The position numbers and the translations under genes are program-made. Under the pieces are notes generated by a model. It was not told the DNA's origin. It worked only from the letters and a program-made list of their open reading frames with translations, and made no database searches. Shown one piece after another: positions 35,501 through 43,871 of a stretch of 64,000 nt of DNA. How positions within the stretch are numbered: position 1 is the first letter of the stretch; every line of letters begins with the position of its first letter. The stretch covers positions 62,001 through 126,000 of the forward strand of contig CALANS010000117.1 of the NCBI GenBank assembly GCA_937926105.1. Reading direction: 5' to 3'. Source of the DNA: an uncultured Actinomycetes bacterium (GTDB taxonomy: Bacteria; Actinomycetota; Actinomycetes; Mycobacteriales; Nakamurellaceae).

Positions 35501-35509
35501 GCCGCCTGA
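32504..35509 (+). CDS. cas3: CRISPR-associated helicase-nuclease Cas3 (type I-E)
   Basis: A 1001-residue Cas3. The N-terminal HD nuclease has AALHDVGKL and VVGGHHGVPP. The SF2 helicase has Walker A VMGVGKTEASLL, DEVH box VVLDEVHAADVW, ALSATLPP, VATQVAEQSLDVDFDLL and QRMGRLHRHDRG. The C-terminal domain follows. It is recruited by Cascade to degrade target DNA. It is the first gene of the cas operon; ATG 32504 has no clear ribosome site, and ATG 32534, right after GGGAGGAG, is too close to it. The whole cas block has more A/T at third positions than its neighbours, suggesting acquisition. Confidence 0.95.
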   Translation: MAIQSTSREEMWREAWAKAPRQDRSRPDEAAQDLWLPLHTHLTDSAGIASLLCQHWSGPSPLRVIGADVGGPDAARQVVRLAAALHDVGKLTPAFAGQVDAMRTHMEAVGFRFSAAADPTDARALPHGVAGQVIIQELLVEQGASPRTAEAFAVVVGGHHGVPPTGTQLNAARDLDHLLGGTEWRAARRELIGFVVRQADLQHALTLVAESPLSDASQAIVTGLVIMADWIASNAELLPLVPRFKQPSESTPTRVNRAWGQLGLSRPWRPASSPPHSSTTDLLRGRFDKMTSAHANEVQELAVRAAREMPEPGLLIIEAVMGVGKTEASLLAAEILAERFGLSGLFYGLPTRATADAMFHRIADWLAHVPDRSGDPEKSVVLRHGLATMNPEYLRLPHRRTPNDVNDDWSLAGNPWHIDGVGIDEEASRASSLLPHQTIRAVARGWASGRKKAALAEFTVATIDHELLAALAARHVVLRHLGLSRQIVVLDEVHAADVWMSAYLERALEWLGRYRVPVIALSATLPPAQRTRLTQAYERGRTAALAPSKRATDDPLTRLRPDAAKPPAADHSPVEVPVTDAYPVLTSLSAGRVTQLAGQAPGRVLAVEVAWLADTEQALVLLLRTKLSNGGCALVVCNTVRRAIERYQSLRESFGDAVTLAHSRFIAADRLDIDSRLRGDFGPPARDASGSAPSDPRRDGRIVVATQVAEQSLDVDFDLLVTDLAPIDLVLQRMGRLHRHDRGTRPAGLRRPRCWVTGIDRAVVPVLDSGAVHVYGKHLLFRSAALIDGHAGAEPIRLPVDVPRLVRVGYGSDPLGPAEWQQDMRRAADLDTADRATTERTASTYRLPGPGRPSLVNWLQGQTGEADSETDGARQVRRDDGGFEVILLERADDGLRIPRHRHDDRSIPTDTRPDRPTAHAIAGCIVRMPGWITTYPRDLDAIFADLNANYYRPWQGDPLLAGQLVLVLDERGVGSMGPFTVHYDPTLGLEITREFGNDRAA

Positions 35510-37184
35510 TGCGGCACATCCGACGTCGTTCAACCTGCTGGACGAGCCCTGGCTGCCGGTGGTTATCGACAATGCCGCCGGCGGGGATGTACCCCTCACC
35601 ACGCTCTTTCGCATAGCCTCGCGCATCGACCGCCTCGGCGCAGAGGTCGGCACGATGAACGTGGCATTGCTGCGGCTGCTGCTGGCGATCCTGCACCGGG
35701 CGTTGGCGGCGGTGACACCGGACAGCGCCGACGAGTCCCGCACGATTGTGGAAGAGCTTCGGAATCGCTGGGACGAGGCGGGGCTCCCCGTCGTCCTCGA
35801 CTACCTCGAGCGTCATCGAGAGCGCTTCTTTCTCTTTCATCCCACCATGCCCTTCTACCAAGTCGCCGATCTGGCCTCACCCAAGGGCGAGGTGTCCGAA
35901 CTGAGCCGGCTGGTGGCGGAGCGCCCGCCATATTTGGGCACGCGATCAACCCGCGGCCTGCGTCGAATCTCGGCAGCAGACGCCGCGCGATGGCTGACGC
36001 ACGTCCACGCCTACGACGTCTCGGGCATTAAGACGGGTGTGGTCGGGCACCCCCGCGCCAAGGGCGGAAAGGTCTACCCGGAAGGCGTCGGCTGGTGCGG
36101 CCAGCTCGGCAGCCTGCACTTGGTGGGGCGGACGCTACTGGATACTCTGCTGCTGAATCTGTGGGCGGCCGTCTCACCGGCCGAGGTACGTGACCATGAT
36201 CTGCCACCGTGGGAGCGGCCCCCCACGACCGCGGACGAGTCACCCGAACTCGCATCCCGGCCGTACGGCCCGGTCGACCTGTATACCTGGCAGCCTCGAC
36301 TGGTACGTCTCGTCGGTGACGAGAACGGCGTCACCGGTGTAGTTCTCACCTACGGCGACCGATTCATCGTGCAAAAGCGACAATGGGTTCAGCACATCGA
36401 ACCGATGACCGGCTGGCGGTACTCCAAGCCACAGAGCGCCAAGTATCACGAGGCGATCTTCATGCCACGCACTCATGATCCAAATTCCCAGCTATGGCGC
36501 AGCATGTCCACTCTCATCAGACCCGGCGCAGAACGAGCACCCACGGATGATCTGCCCGCCCAGGTCATTGAACACGCCAGTCAACTCCGCGGCTCTTCGC
36601 TACTCCCGGACGGCATTGTGCGCCTGCACGCGACCGGTGTGACCTACGGCAGTAACAACTCGGTTCTCGACGACTTCTTCGATGACGGATTGGACCTGCC
36701 CGGCGCACTGCTCGACCCGGAACAACGCGCCCTGCGAGCGGTAGCCATCAACGCCGTCAGCGCCGCGCGGAACGGCACCAGTGCGGTCTGGAAGCTAGCC
36801 GACAACCTGGCCCGCGCCGCCGGTGCCTCCGGAGATTCGGTGAACGGCGCACGGCAGGAGGCCGAGGCGCTGGCGTACTCGCGTCTGGATCCCCTGTACC
36901 GGGACTGGATCCTGACCGATCTCACGCTGTGGGAGCACGACCTCCTGGTCTCCGAGGCGCACTGGCATTCTCGGGCGAGCACCGAACTCTACCGACTCGG
37001 TGAGGATTTGGTACACCAGGTTCCGTTGATCGCATGGCGCGGGTTCGACGCGAACGGCCCCCGATCCGATGTCGGCCAGATCTTCGTGTGGTTCCAGCGC
37101 GGGCTGGACGCCGCCTTCCCCAAACAACGGGCGCAGCAGACCGCGCCCGACCCTCAATACCAGCCATCGGAGGTGTCGCGATGA
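35481..37184 (+). CDS. casA: Cascade large subunit Cse1 (Cas8e)
   Basis: A 567-residue Cse1, the subunit that recognises the PAM and opens target DNA. The N-terminus FNLLDEPWLPVV and LGTRSTRGLRRISAADAARW are family features. The C-terminal four-helix bundle contains LDPLYRDWILTDLTLWEHDL. GTG 35481 is chosen because TTGGAG lies 7 bp upstream, giving a 29-bp overlap with cas3; ATG 35493 is the alternative. It overlaps cse2 by 4 bp. Confidence 0.92.
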   Translation: MNSGMTEPPDAAHPTSFNLLDEPWLPVVIDNAAGGDVPLTTLFRIASRIDRLGAEVGTMNVALLRLLLAILHRALAAVTPDSADESRTIVEELRNRWDEAGLPVVLDYLERHRERFFLFHPTMPFYQVADLASPKGEVSELSRLVAERPPYLGTRSTRGLRRISAADAARWLTHVHAYDVSGIKTGVVGHPRAKGGKVYPEGVGWCGQLGSLHLVGRTLLDTLLLNLWAAVSPAEVRDHDLPPWERPPTTADESPELASRPYGPVDLYTWQPRLVRLVGDENGVTGVVLTYGDRFIVQKRQWVQHIEPMTGWRYSKPQSAKYHEAIFMPRTHDPNSQLWRSMSTLIRPGAERAPTDDLPAQVIEHASQLRGSSLLPDGIVRLHATGVTYGSNNSVLDDFFDDGLDLPGALLDPEQRALRAVAINAVSAARNGTSAVWKLADNLARAAGASGDSVNGARQEAEALAYSRLDPLYRDWILTDLTLWEHDLLVSEAHWHSRASTELYRLGEDLVHQVPLIAWRGFDANGPRSDVGQIFVWFQRGLDAAFPKQRAQQTAPDPQYQPSEVSR

Positions 37185-37909
37185 TAAGGACTGCTGTTCC
37201 GCTTGACCCCAATAACGGAGCGGACCCGCCCGACGAGGCCACTGAACAGGTCACGCCCAGCCGAAATTCGGATGTCGTGCATGCGGTTCGGCACCGCGTG
37301 GCATTCCTCCAGCAGACCAGCACGCAGGAGCGCCGCTTCCCGGGCTCGGTAGCCGCGCTCGCCCGACTGCGGAACGCCGTCGGACGGTCCCCCGGTTCTG
37401 TGTCGGACGTCTGGGATGACACGATCGGCCTGCTGGCGCCGGAATGGCTTGGTCACCAAGCCGAGCCACCCCGGCCAGCCGAGAATGCAGTGCACCACGC
37501 CATGACTGCGTTCGCACTGCATCGTCAAGGGTCGACGCGTGCCGCGCATGTCACGAACGTTCGGTTCGGGACCGCGATCCGGCGGCTTTCTCGCCACCGC
37601 AGCATCGACGGGACCGAAGCCGAGTCGGTCCGTCGTCGCTTCGACGGGCTGCTCACGGCTAGCAGCCCGGATGAGGGCGCACATCATCTGCGAGGGCTGG
37701 TCCGGTTACTCAAATCCGAGGATATCGGGCTCGATTATGGTCTGTTGGCGGCTGACCTCATCGACCTGTGGACACCAGCGCGAGCAGACGCGGTACGCCT
37801 GAAGTGGGCGCGTGAATACCGTCGCGACAAGGGCGCAGCACTGCAAGACGGAACCACCGCCGCGGACACTGCCACCGACCGAACATCCGGACAAGACGAT
37901 CGATCCTGA
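37181..37909 (+). CDS. casB: Cascade small subunit Cse2 (Cas11e)
   Basis: A 242-residue Cse2-like protein. The conserved part is ALARLRNAVGRSPGSVSDVW and VHHAMTAFALHRQG, with a later RRRFDGLLTASSPDEGAHHL. It stabilises crRNA-target pairing in Cascade as a dimer. The first 30 and last 30 residues are polar and variable, making it longer than E. coli CasB (160). The start overlaps cse1 (ATGA). An 85-bp gap before cas7 ends in the ribosome site TAAGGAG. Confidence 0.88.
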   Translation: MIRTAVPLDPNNGADPPDEATEQVTPSRNSDVVHAVRHRVAFLQQTSTQERRFPGSVAALARLRNAVGRSPGSVSDVWDDTIGLLAPEWLGHQAEPPRPAENAVHHAMTAFALHRQGSTRAAHVTNVRFGTAIRRLSRHRSIDGTEAESVRRRFDGLLTASSPDEGAHHLRGLVRLLKSEDIGLDYGLLAADLIDLWTPARADAVRLKWAREYRRDKGAALQDGTTAADTATDRTSGQDDRS

Positions 37910-37994
37910 TCATTACCGAGGGGTTGTGGCGACCCACACCTTGACCCTCGACCGTCTCCCTTGACTCACCCATCACCGTAAGGAGTAGATCGAC

Positions 37995-39155
37995 ATGACC
38001 AGCTATCTCGATGTGCACATCCTGCAGTCGGTCCCGCCCAGCTGCATCAACCGTGACGACACCGGCAGCCCCAAGTCCGCAGTCTATGGCGGAGTCCGGC
38101 GTGCGCGGGTGTCCAGCCAAGCGTGGAAGCGAGCCACCCGACGTGCCTTCAACGCCGAGCCCATCGACGCGAACATCGGTGTCCGCACACTCGAGGTCGT
38201 GAGAATGGTTGCCGATGAGATCGGCGAGGAGACATCGCCCGAGGACGCCACCGCGCTGGCCGAAGCGGTGGTACTCGCCGCCGGCCTGAAGTTGGAGAAG
38301 AACCCGAAGACGAACCGCCAAGAGACCAAGTACTTGGTATTGGTGTCCCGCCAGCAGGCCGCCACCTTGGCGCGTGTGGCCACTGACGCGCTCATCTCCG
38401 CTGGTGGTGCTGTCGCGGCAGCTAAGGCTGACATCGGCAAAAGTAGGAAGGCTGCCAAGGAAGCCCTCGCCCAAGGCAACTCCATCGACCTTGCCCTCTT
38501 CGGCCGCATGGTGGCCGACGACACGGACCTCAACGTCGACGCGTCCTGCCAGGTTGCTCACGCCATTTCGGTTCATCCGGCAGACAGCGAGTTCGACTAT
38601 TTCACCGCAGTCGATGACATCAAGGAGCAGGCACGAAACGCTGACGATGGCCCTGCCGACGCGGGCGCCGGCATGATCGGCACGGTGGAGTTCACCTCGG
38701 CGACGCTGTACCGATACGCCACCATCAATGTCGATCTGCTGGCGACGAATCTCGGCGACCGCCTCATGGCCCAACGTGCGATCGAGGGATTCGTACGGTC
38801 ATTTGCCCGGTCCATGCCTACCGGTAAGGCGAACACCTTCGCCAACCACACGCTGCCTGAAGCTGTCGTCGTCTGTCTTCGAGACGATCAGCCCGTCTCC
38901 TACGTCGGCGCGTTCGAGAAGCCCGTCACCGCAGCGAACGACTCCGGGTATCTTGCACCGGCCGTGCGACAACTGGTGACGATGGCACACGACATCGACT
39001 CCGCCTACGGGACACCCGCCCGCGCGGTCTGGACTGTCGGAGTCGGTGCCGCCGGTGAAGCCCTCGAATCCTTGGGCACCAGGCTTGCGTTTGTCGACCT
39101 GCCCGCCGCTGCTGCCGCCGCTGCTGTTAATCTAGGACCGGAGCCGGTCGCGTGA
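37995..39155 (+). CDS. cas7: Cascade backbone subunit Cas7e (CasC)
   Basis: A 386-residue Cse4/CasC family protein. The N-terminus YLDVHILQSVPPSCINRDDT and KSAVYGGVRRARVSSQAWKR is diagnostic of Cas7e. Six copies are expected to line the crRNA. A helical insertion with Ala-rich sequence lies at about residues 85-170. The C-terminus is Ala-rich (AAAAAAVNLG). The stop overlaps cas5. Confidence 0.94.
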   Translation: MTSYLDVHILQSVPPSCINRDDTGSPKSAVYGGVRRARVSSQAWKRATRRAFNAEPIDANIGVRTLEVVRMVADEIGEETSPEDATALAEAVVLAAGLKLEKNPKTNRQETKYLVLVSRQQAATLARVATDALISAGGAVAAAKADIGKSRKAAKEALAQGNSIDLALFGRMVADDTDLNVDASCQVAHAISVHPADSEFDYFTAVDDIKEQARNADDGPADAGAGMIGTVEFTSATLYRYATINVDLLATNLGDRLMAQRAIEGFVRSFARSMPTGKANTFANHTLPEAVVVCLRDDQPVSYVGAFEKPVTAANDSGYLAPAVRQLVTMAHDIDSAYGTPARAVWTVGVGAAGEALESLGTRLAFVDLPAAAAAAAVNLGPEPVA

Positions 39156-39877
39156 CTACCCTTGTCCTCAAGCTTGCTGGGCCCATGCAGTCCTGGGGTA
39201 CTGATTCTCGTTTTGCGTTCCGGCACACGCGAACGCATCCGTCCAAGAGCGGCGTGATCGGTCTCTTGGCCGCCGCGCTGGGGCGACGCCGATCGGACCC
39301 CCTGGAAGACCTTCTTGAATTGCGGTTCGGTGTGCGTCACGATCAACCCGGTCGGATCCTGCGTGACTTCCAGACTGCGGCGAGTCTAGATCGCAGCCGT
39401 ATCCTGCCGCTCACCCAGCGCTACTACCTCTCGGACGCAGCGTTTGTTGCGGCCATCGAAGGACCCGACGATGTCGTCGCAAACCTCGCCGATGCACTGA
39501 CACATCCGAAGTTTCCCCTGTATCTCGGCCGCCGATCATGCCCGCCAGCGAGTCCAGTCTTCCTGTCGACGCTGCCGGGTTCAATGCTGGATGCCCTAGC
39601 CGGGCCCGACTGCTCGCCGTGGATCGCCGCGCGGTGGTGGCGGCAACGGCAGCCACGACGGGTTCGCCTGGATATCACGCGGGATGCAAACCCGGATGAA
39701 CCCACCCACGAGATGGTTCGCGATCTGCCGGTGTCTTTTGATTCGGACCACCGCCAGTACTCCGTCCGCGCAGTCGTGCACGATCACTGCTGGGTGACCA
39801 ACGACCGCTCCGCGACGATCCACAGCAGCAGAACGCGTACCGATCACGATCCCTGTCAGATGTGGGGCGAGAACTGA
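39152..39877 (+). CDS. cas5: Cascade subunit Cas5e (CasD)
   Basis: A 241-residue Cas5e that caps the 5' handle of the crRNA. The start MTTLVLKLAGPMQSWGTDSR and PSKSGVIGLLAAALGRRR are family signatures, with YYLSDAAFVAAIEG and LGRRSCPPASPVF later. GTG start with a 4-bp overlap on cas7; the stop overlaps the cas6 ATG by one base. Confidence 0.93.
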   Translation: MTTLVLKLAGPMQSWGTDSRFAFRHTRTHPSKSGVIGLLAAALGRRRSDPLEDLLELRFGVRHDQPGRILRDFQTAASLDRSRILPLTQRYYLSDAAFVAAIEGPDDVVANLADALTHPKFPLYLGRRSCPPASPVFLSTLPGSMLDALAGPDCSPWIAARWWRQRQPRRVRLDITRDANPDEPTHEMVRDLPVSFDSDHRQYSVRAVVHDHCWVTNDRSATIHSSRTRTDHDPCQMWGEN

Positions 39878-40530
39878 TGTACTTCACCCGAATGGAGCTC
39901 GATTCTCGCCTCCGCGAGACACATGCCATCCTGGCCTCACCGCACCGCATGCACGGCGCAGTCAACACCTGCTTTCCCGATACCAAAGACCCGGGGCGAG
40001 TGCTGTGGCGACTTGACGAGACGAACCGCGGCACGTTCGTGTACCTGTTGAGTGGACTGGCTCCGGATCCATCCGCGCTGATGGAGCGCTATGGTGTGCG
40101 GTCCCCGGATGGATGGCAGGCACGCGATTATGACGCGGTCCTCAGCGCGGTGGAATCGGGTCGAGAATTCGCGTTCCGGTTGCGCGGCAATCCGACGCAT
40201 AGCGTCCCGCTGCCCGGGCAACAGGCCGGTACGCGGACCAAGAGACTGGGTCATGTGACTGTTGCCCAGCAACGCCAATGGTTCCTCAAGCGCGCGCTCA
40301 GTTGGGGTATTGACGTCGGAACCGGCGAGTCGCCGACCATGGAAATCATCGACCGCAGGCTCTGGCGCTTCAAGCGGCAGGAGCATCTGGTTACCGTTGC
40401 GACGGCAGTTTTCGAAGGCAGGCTGAAGGTCATAGACGCAGAAGCGTTCCGGAACCAGCTGGTGACTGGCTTCGGCGGTGCGAAAGTCTACGGATGTGGA
40501 CTTTTGACATTGGCGCCACCGCGACCATGA
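39877..40530 (+). CDS. cas6: crRNA endonuclease Cas6e (CasE)
   Basis: A 217-residue Cas6e that cuts pre-crRNA at the base of the repeat hairpin. The N-terminal catalytic His region is SPHRMHGAVNTCF. The C-terminal Gly-rich loop is TGFGGAKVYGCGLLTL. RLGHVTVAQQRQWFLKRA is typical of CasE. It starts on the last base of the cas5 stop and overlaps cas1 by 4 bp. Confidence 0.93.
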   Translation: MYFTRMELDSRLRETHAILASPHRMHGAVNTCFPDTKDPGRVLWRLDETNRGTFVYLLSGLAPDPSALMERYGVRSPDGWQARDYDAVLSAVESGREFAFRLRGNPTHSVPLPGQQAGTRTKRLGHVTVAQQRQWFLKRALSWGIDVGTGESPTMEIIDRRLWRFKRQEHLVTVATAVFEGRLKVIDAEAFRNQLVTGFGGAKVYGCGLLTLAPPRP

Positions 40531-41510
40531 CTAAAATACCCGGCGCGCGACCACCCGATCCGAGTGAACTGGTTCGGGCCAGCGACCGTATCTCCTTCCT
40601 CTACGTCGAACGCGCTGTGATCCACCGCGCCGACAACGCCATTACGGTCACTGACGAGCGGGGCACGGTACACGTACCATCCGCGCAGTTGGCCTGTGTG
40701 CTGTTCGGGCCGGGCTGCCGGGTGACCCATCACGCCATGATGTTGTTGGCCGACTCTGGGACCACTGCGGTCTGGGTCGGTGAGAACGGTGTGCGTTTCT
40801 ATGCGTCCGGCCGCGGTTTGTCTCGTTCTTCACGCCTATTGGAAGCTCAGGCGACGCTGGTGACAAATGAGCGAAAGCGGTTATCAGTCGCCCGCACGAT
40901 GTACGAGATGCGCTTCCCCAATGAGGATGTCAGCAGGCTCAGCATGCAGCAGCTCCGTGGCCGAGAGGGGGCGCGAATCCGTGCGCTATACCGGGAAGAG
41001 TCCAAACGAACGGGTGTTCCGTGGTTCGGCCGGTCCTACAAGCACGACGACTTCGACGCATCGGATGACGTCAATAAGGCGCTCTCAGCAGCGAACACCG
41101 CCCTCTACGGCGTTGTCCATTCGGTGGTGGTTGCCATGGGGTGCTCGCCAGGTCTCGGGTTCGTCCATACCGGCGGTGATCGAGCGTTCGTGCACGATGT
41201 CGCTGACTTATACAAGGCGGAGTGCACGATCCCGGTAGCATTCGATGTGGTTGCCTCGGCTGTCACAGACGTACCGGCCCACTGCCGTCGCATGATGAGG
41301 GACCGTGTTTTCGAAATGCACCTACTCGATCGCGTCGTTAAAGACATCCGTCGATTGCTCCTTGGCGATACGGAAGCCTCATCCGAGATTGAGGATGAGT
41401 GGCGTGACCTTATGTTGCTGTGGGATGGATCCACGCGCGTCGTCGCTGGCGGCACCAATTATGCAGCGGCAGACTACGATGCAGGGACCGGCGAAGAGGC
41501 GCCCTGGTGA
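40527..41510 (+). CDS. cas1: CRISPR integrase Cas1 (type I-E)
   Basis: A 327-residue Cas1. The metal ligands are expected at Glu in LRGREGARIRALY, His in LGFVHTGGDRAFVHD and Asp in VADLYKAE. The N-terminal beta domain begins with DRISFLYVERAVIHRADNAI. With Cas2 it inserts new spacers at the leader end. It overlaps both neighbours by 4 bp. Confidence 0.94.
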   Translation: MTKIPGARPPDPSELVRASDRISFLYVERAVIHRADNAITVTDERGTVHVPSAQLACVLFGPGCRVTHHAMMLLADSGTTAVWVGENGVRFYASGRGLSRSSRLLEAQATLVTNERKRLSVARTMYEMRFPNEDVSRLSMQQLRGREGARIRALYREESKRTGVPWFGRSYKHDDFDASDDVNKALSAANTALYGVVHSVVVAMGCSPGLGFVHTGGDRAFVHDVADLYKAECTIPVAFDVVASAVTDVPAHCRRMMRDRVFEMHLLDRVVKDIRRLLLGDTEASSEIEDEWRDLMLLWDGSTRVVAGGTNYAAADYDAGTGEEAPW

Positions 41511-41860
41511 TTGTCCTTGTTCCCACGGCGGTTCCGGTAGGACTGCGCGGCGTCCTGACACGCTGGCTCATGGAAATCGCCGCCGGAGTGTTCGTCGGAC
41601 ATACATCCGCCAGGGTTCGCAGCTATCTGTGGGCGCGTGTCGTTGAGGACATTGGTCGCGGTCGCGCCATCATGGTCTACTCCCACCGTTCGGAACAGAG
41701 ACTCCAGTTCTGTGTGCATGGCCACGACTGGGTTCCGACCGACTTTGACGGTCTGCAGTTGATGCTCCGCCCCAACACTAAGGCTCCCGGACGCGCCAGA
41801 AAGTCACCCTCACCCTCCAAGTGGAGCTTCGCCGAACGCCGCCTCCGCGGCCGTCGCTAG
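41507..41860 (+). CDS. cas2: Cas2e
   Basis: A 117-residue Cas2 of the I-E type, the structural partner of Cas1. It starts VIVLVPTAVPVGLRGVLTRW, then IAAGVFVGHTSARVRSYLWA and RGRAIMVYSHRSEQRLQFCV, all typical. The basic C-terminus (KSPSPSKWSFAERRLRGRR) is somewhat longer than in E. coli. GTG start with a 4-bp overlap on cas1; it is the last cas gene, 79 bp before the array. Confidence 0.92.
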   Translation: MIVLVPTAVPVGLRGVLTRWLMEIAAGVFVGHTSARVRSYLWARVVEDIGRGRAIMVYSHRSEQRLQFCVHGHDWVPTDFDGLQLMLRPNTKAPGRARKSPSPSKWSFAERRLRGRR

Positions 41861-41939
41861 CATCTGAACGATGGCCACAATCACTCCCAAGTTCATACTG
41901 GATCGCAGTTTGCCGTAGACTCGTCGCAGGTCAGCAAGT
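41861..41939 (+). promoter_or_regulatory. CRISPR leader
   Basis: A 79-bp stretch between cas2 and the first repeat, richer in A+T than its surroundings. It should carry the array promoter and the Cas1-Cas2 integration site. Orientation is set by the intact repeats at this end and the degenerate last repeat at 43769. Confidence 0.6.
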
Positions 41940-43796
41940 GTGCTCCCCGCGAACGCGGGGATGATCCCTTGTAGGCTCCGTTTTCATCGAAAACGGTGTT
42001 GGTGCTCCCCGCGAACGCGGGGATGATCCCGGAGCCGCTGGCGAGGGCGTCGCTGCGCCGGCGTGCTCCCCGCGAACGCGGGGATGATCCGCCCCGGCGG
42101 CAGATTCACCCATCCGGCCTAACGTGCTCCCCGCGAACGCGGGGATGATCCGCGAATGTGCACGCGGGCACCCGGAACCCGCTGGTGCTCCCCGCGAACG
42201 CGGGGATGATCCCGATCTCCTGCGGCCGGTGGGGTATCGCGGGATGTGCTCCCCGCGAACGCGGGGATGATCCACGACTGTGGTCACGGGTAAACGGCGG
42301 CAGGGCGTGCTCCCCGCGAACGCGGGGATGATCCCGCGATCCCTGGCCCACCGTGCGTCTTGCACCGGTGCTCCCCGCGAACGCGGGGATGATCCGGGCG
42401 GGACTGTGATAGAGCCGAGGTACGCGCAGTGCTCCCCGCGAACGCGGGGATGATCCGGTGCCGGACGAGGACCTGGCGTTGGTGATGTCGTGCTCCCCGC
42501 GAACGCGGGGATGATCCCCGGGCCACGGGCGACGACGAACTGCGGCTGATGTGCTCCCCGCGAACGCGGGGATGATCCGTCCGGCGATTACGAGGTGCAG
42601 CTATGCAAGGGGTGCTCCCCGCGAACGCGGGGATGATCCCCGGGCCACGGGCGACGACGAACTGCGGCTGATGTGCTCCCCGCGAACGCGGGGATGATCC
42701 CGTCTACCGTGCACAGCTAGTGGGTTGAAGTGTGTGCTCCCCGCGAACGCGGGGATGATCCCGGGCCGCGGTGAAGGTCGGCGCGGACCTGCCCGTGCTC
42801 CCCGCGAACGCGGGGATGATCCGATGGCCGATCTCGTGACCGCGGACATCGACGAGTGCTCCCCGCGAACGCGGGGATGATCCGGGCGGTGGGGAGTGAT
42901 GGGGCTCTATCTGACGTGCTCCCCGCGAACGCGGGGATGATCCTCGTCCATGAAGTCAATGGCGGCCTGCACCAGAGTGCTCCCCGCGAACGCGGGGATG
43001 ATCCGCCTGAGGACACGACCATCGCGCTCGACCCTGGGTGCTCCCCGCGAACGCGGGGATGATCCCGATGGCCATCACACACCGACCCGCGCTGGCTCGT
43101 GCTCCCCGCGAACGCGGGGATGATCCTGACTCGAAGGCGTCGGCCATGGTGATGTCGGCGTGCTCCCCGCGAACGCGGGGATGATCCCGACGGCGGCACC
43201 TGGCGATCGCGACGGCGTGGGTGCTCCCCGGGAGCGCGGGGATGATCCGAACAAGATATTCCGTCAGATCGCGGCACCGACGTGCTCCCCGCGAACGCGG
43301 GGATGATCCCCTTCGGCGCAGCAGGCTTCGGCGGTGCAATCGGTGCTCCCCGCGAACGCGGGGATGATCCCGCCGAGCTGCACCGAGCCGCCGTTGGCCG
43401 CGGGTGCTCCCCGCGAACGCGGGGATGATCCGGGCACGAACCCTGACCTGGGAGAATGGACCGAGTGCTCCCCGCGAACGCGGGGATGATCCGGCGGATA
43501 AGTTCGCGGTGCAGGTGAGCTCTCAGTGCTCCCCGCGAACGCGGGGATGATCCCACGATGCTCGGCAAGGGCGCCGGCTCGGGCACGTGCTCCCCGCGAA
43601 CGCGGGGATGATCCGAGTCCCGGCCCGTCACCCCGGACACCCTGCGCGTGCTCCCCGCGAACGCGGGGATGATCCTCAGTTTCCCGGTTCGACCCCAGCG
43701 TGCTTGAAGTGCTCCCCGCGAACGCGGGGATGATCCCCTTGCGCACGAAGCGCCACCAGTTGAGGCGCGTGCACCCCGCGAACGCGGGGATAAACC
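41940..43796 (+). CRISPR. Type I-E CRISPR array, 31 repeats and 30 spacers
   Basis: The 28-bp repeat starts GTGCTCCCCGCG and ends GGGGATGATCC, with a CCCCGC/GCGGGG stem around GAAC. Repeats begin at 41940, 42002, then every 61 bp; spacers are mostly 33 nt. Exceptions are spacer 1 (34 nt), spacer 16 (32 nt) and spacer 30 (32 nt). Repeat 22 (43221) has CGAA changed to GGAG. The last repeat (43769-43796) is degenerate at several bases, marking the old end. Spacers 10 and 12 (42518-42550 and 42640-42672) are identical. Reverse-strand frames here give runs such as SSPRSRGA and are not genes. Confidence 0.99.
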
Positions 43797-43809
43797 CCAC
43801 CTTACATCC

Positions 43810-43836
43810 GTCGCGGGCCCGCTGGGAGCCCGCGAC
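43810..43836. terminator. Hairpin after the CRISPR array
   Basis: A perfect 9-bp stem GTCGCGGGC / GCCCGCGAC with a 9-nt loop, 13 bp past the last repeat and 35 bp before the stop of the convergent DUF952 gene. It is placed to end transcription from one or both sides; no U-tract is present. Confidence 0.5.
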
Positions 43837-43871
43837 CAAAGGCCGCTAACCCAGCACGACACAGGATGGTT

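Noticed and set aside
43677..43708. GGTTCGACCCC in spacer 29, resembling a tRNA T-loop
   Set aside because: The flanking bases do not form a T-stem and no cloverleaf can be drawn; it is a spacer.
41931..43862. Minus-strand open frames across the CRISPR array encoding Ser/Arg-rich peptides such as SSPRSRGA and DHPRVRGEH
   Set aside because: They are translations of the repeat; this is a well-known annotation artefact.
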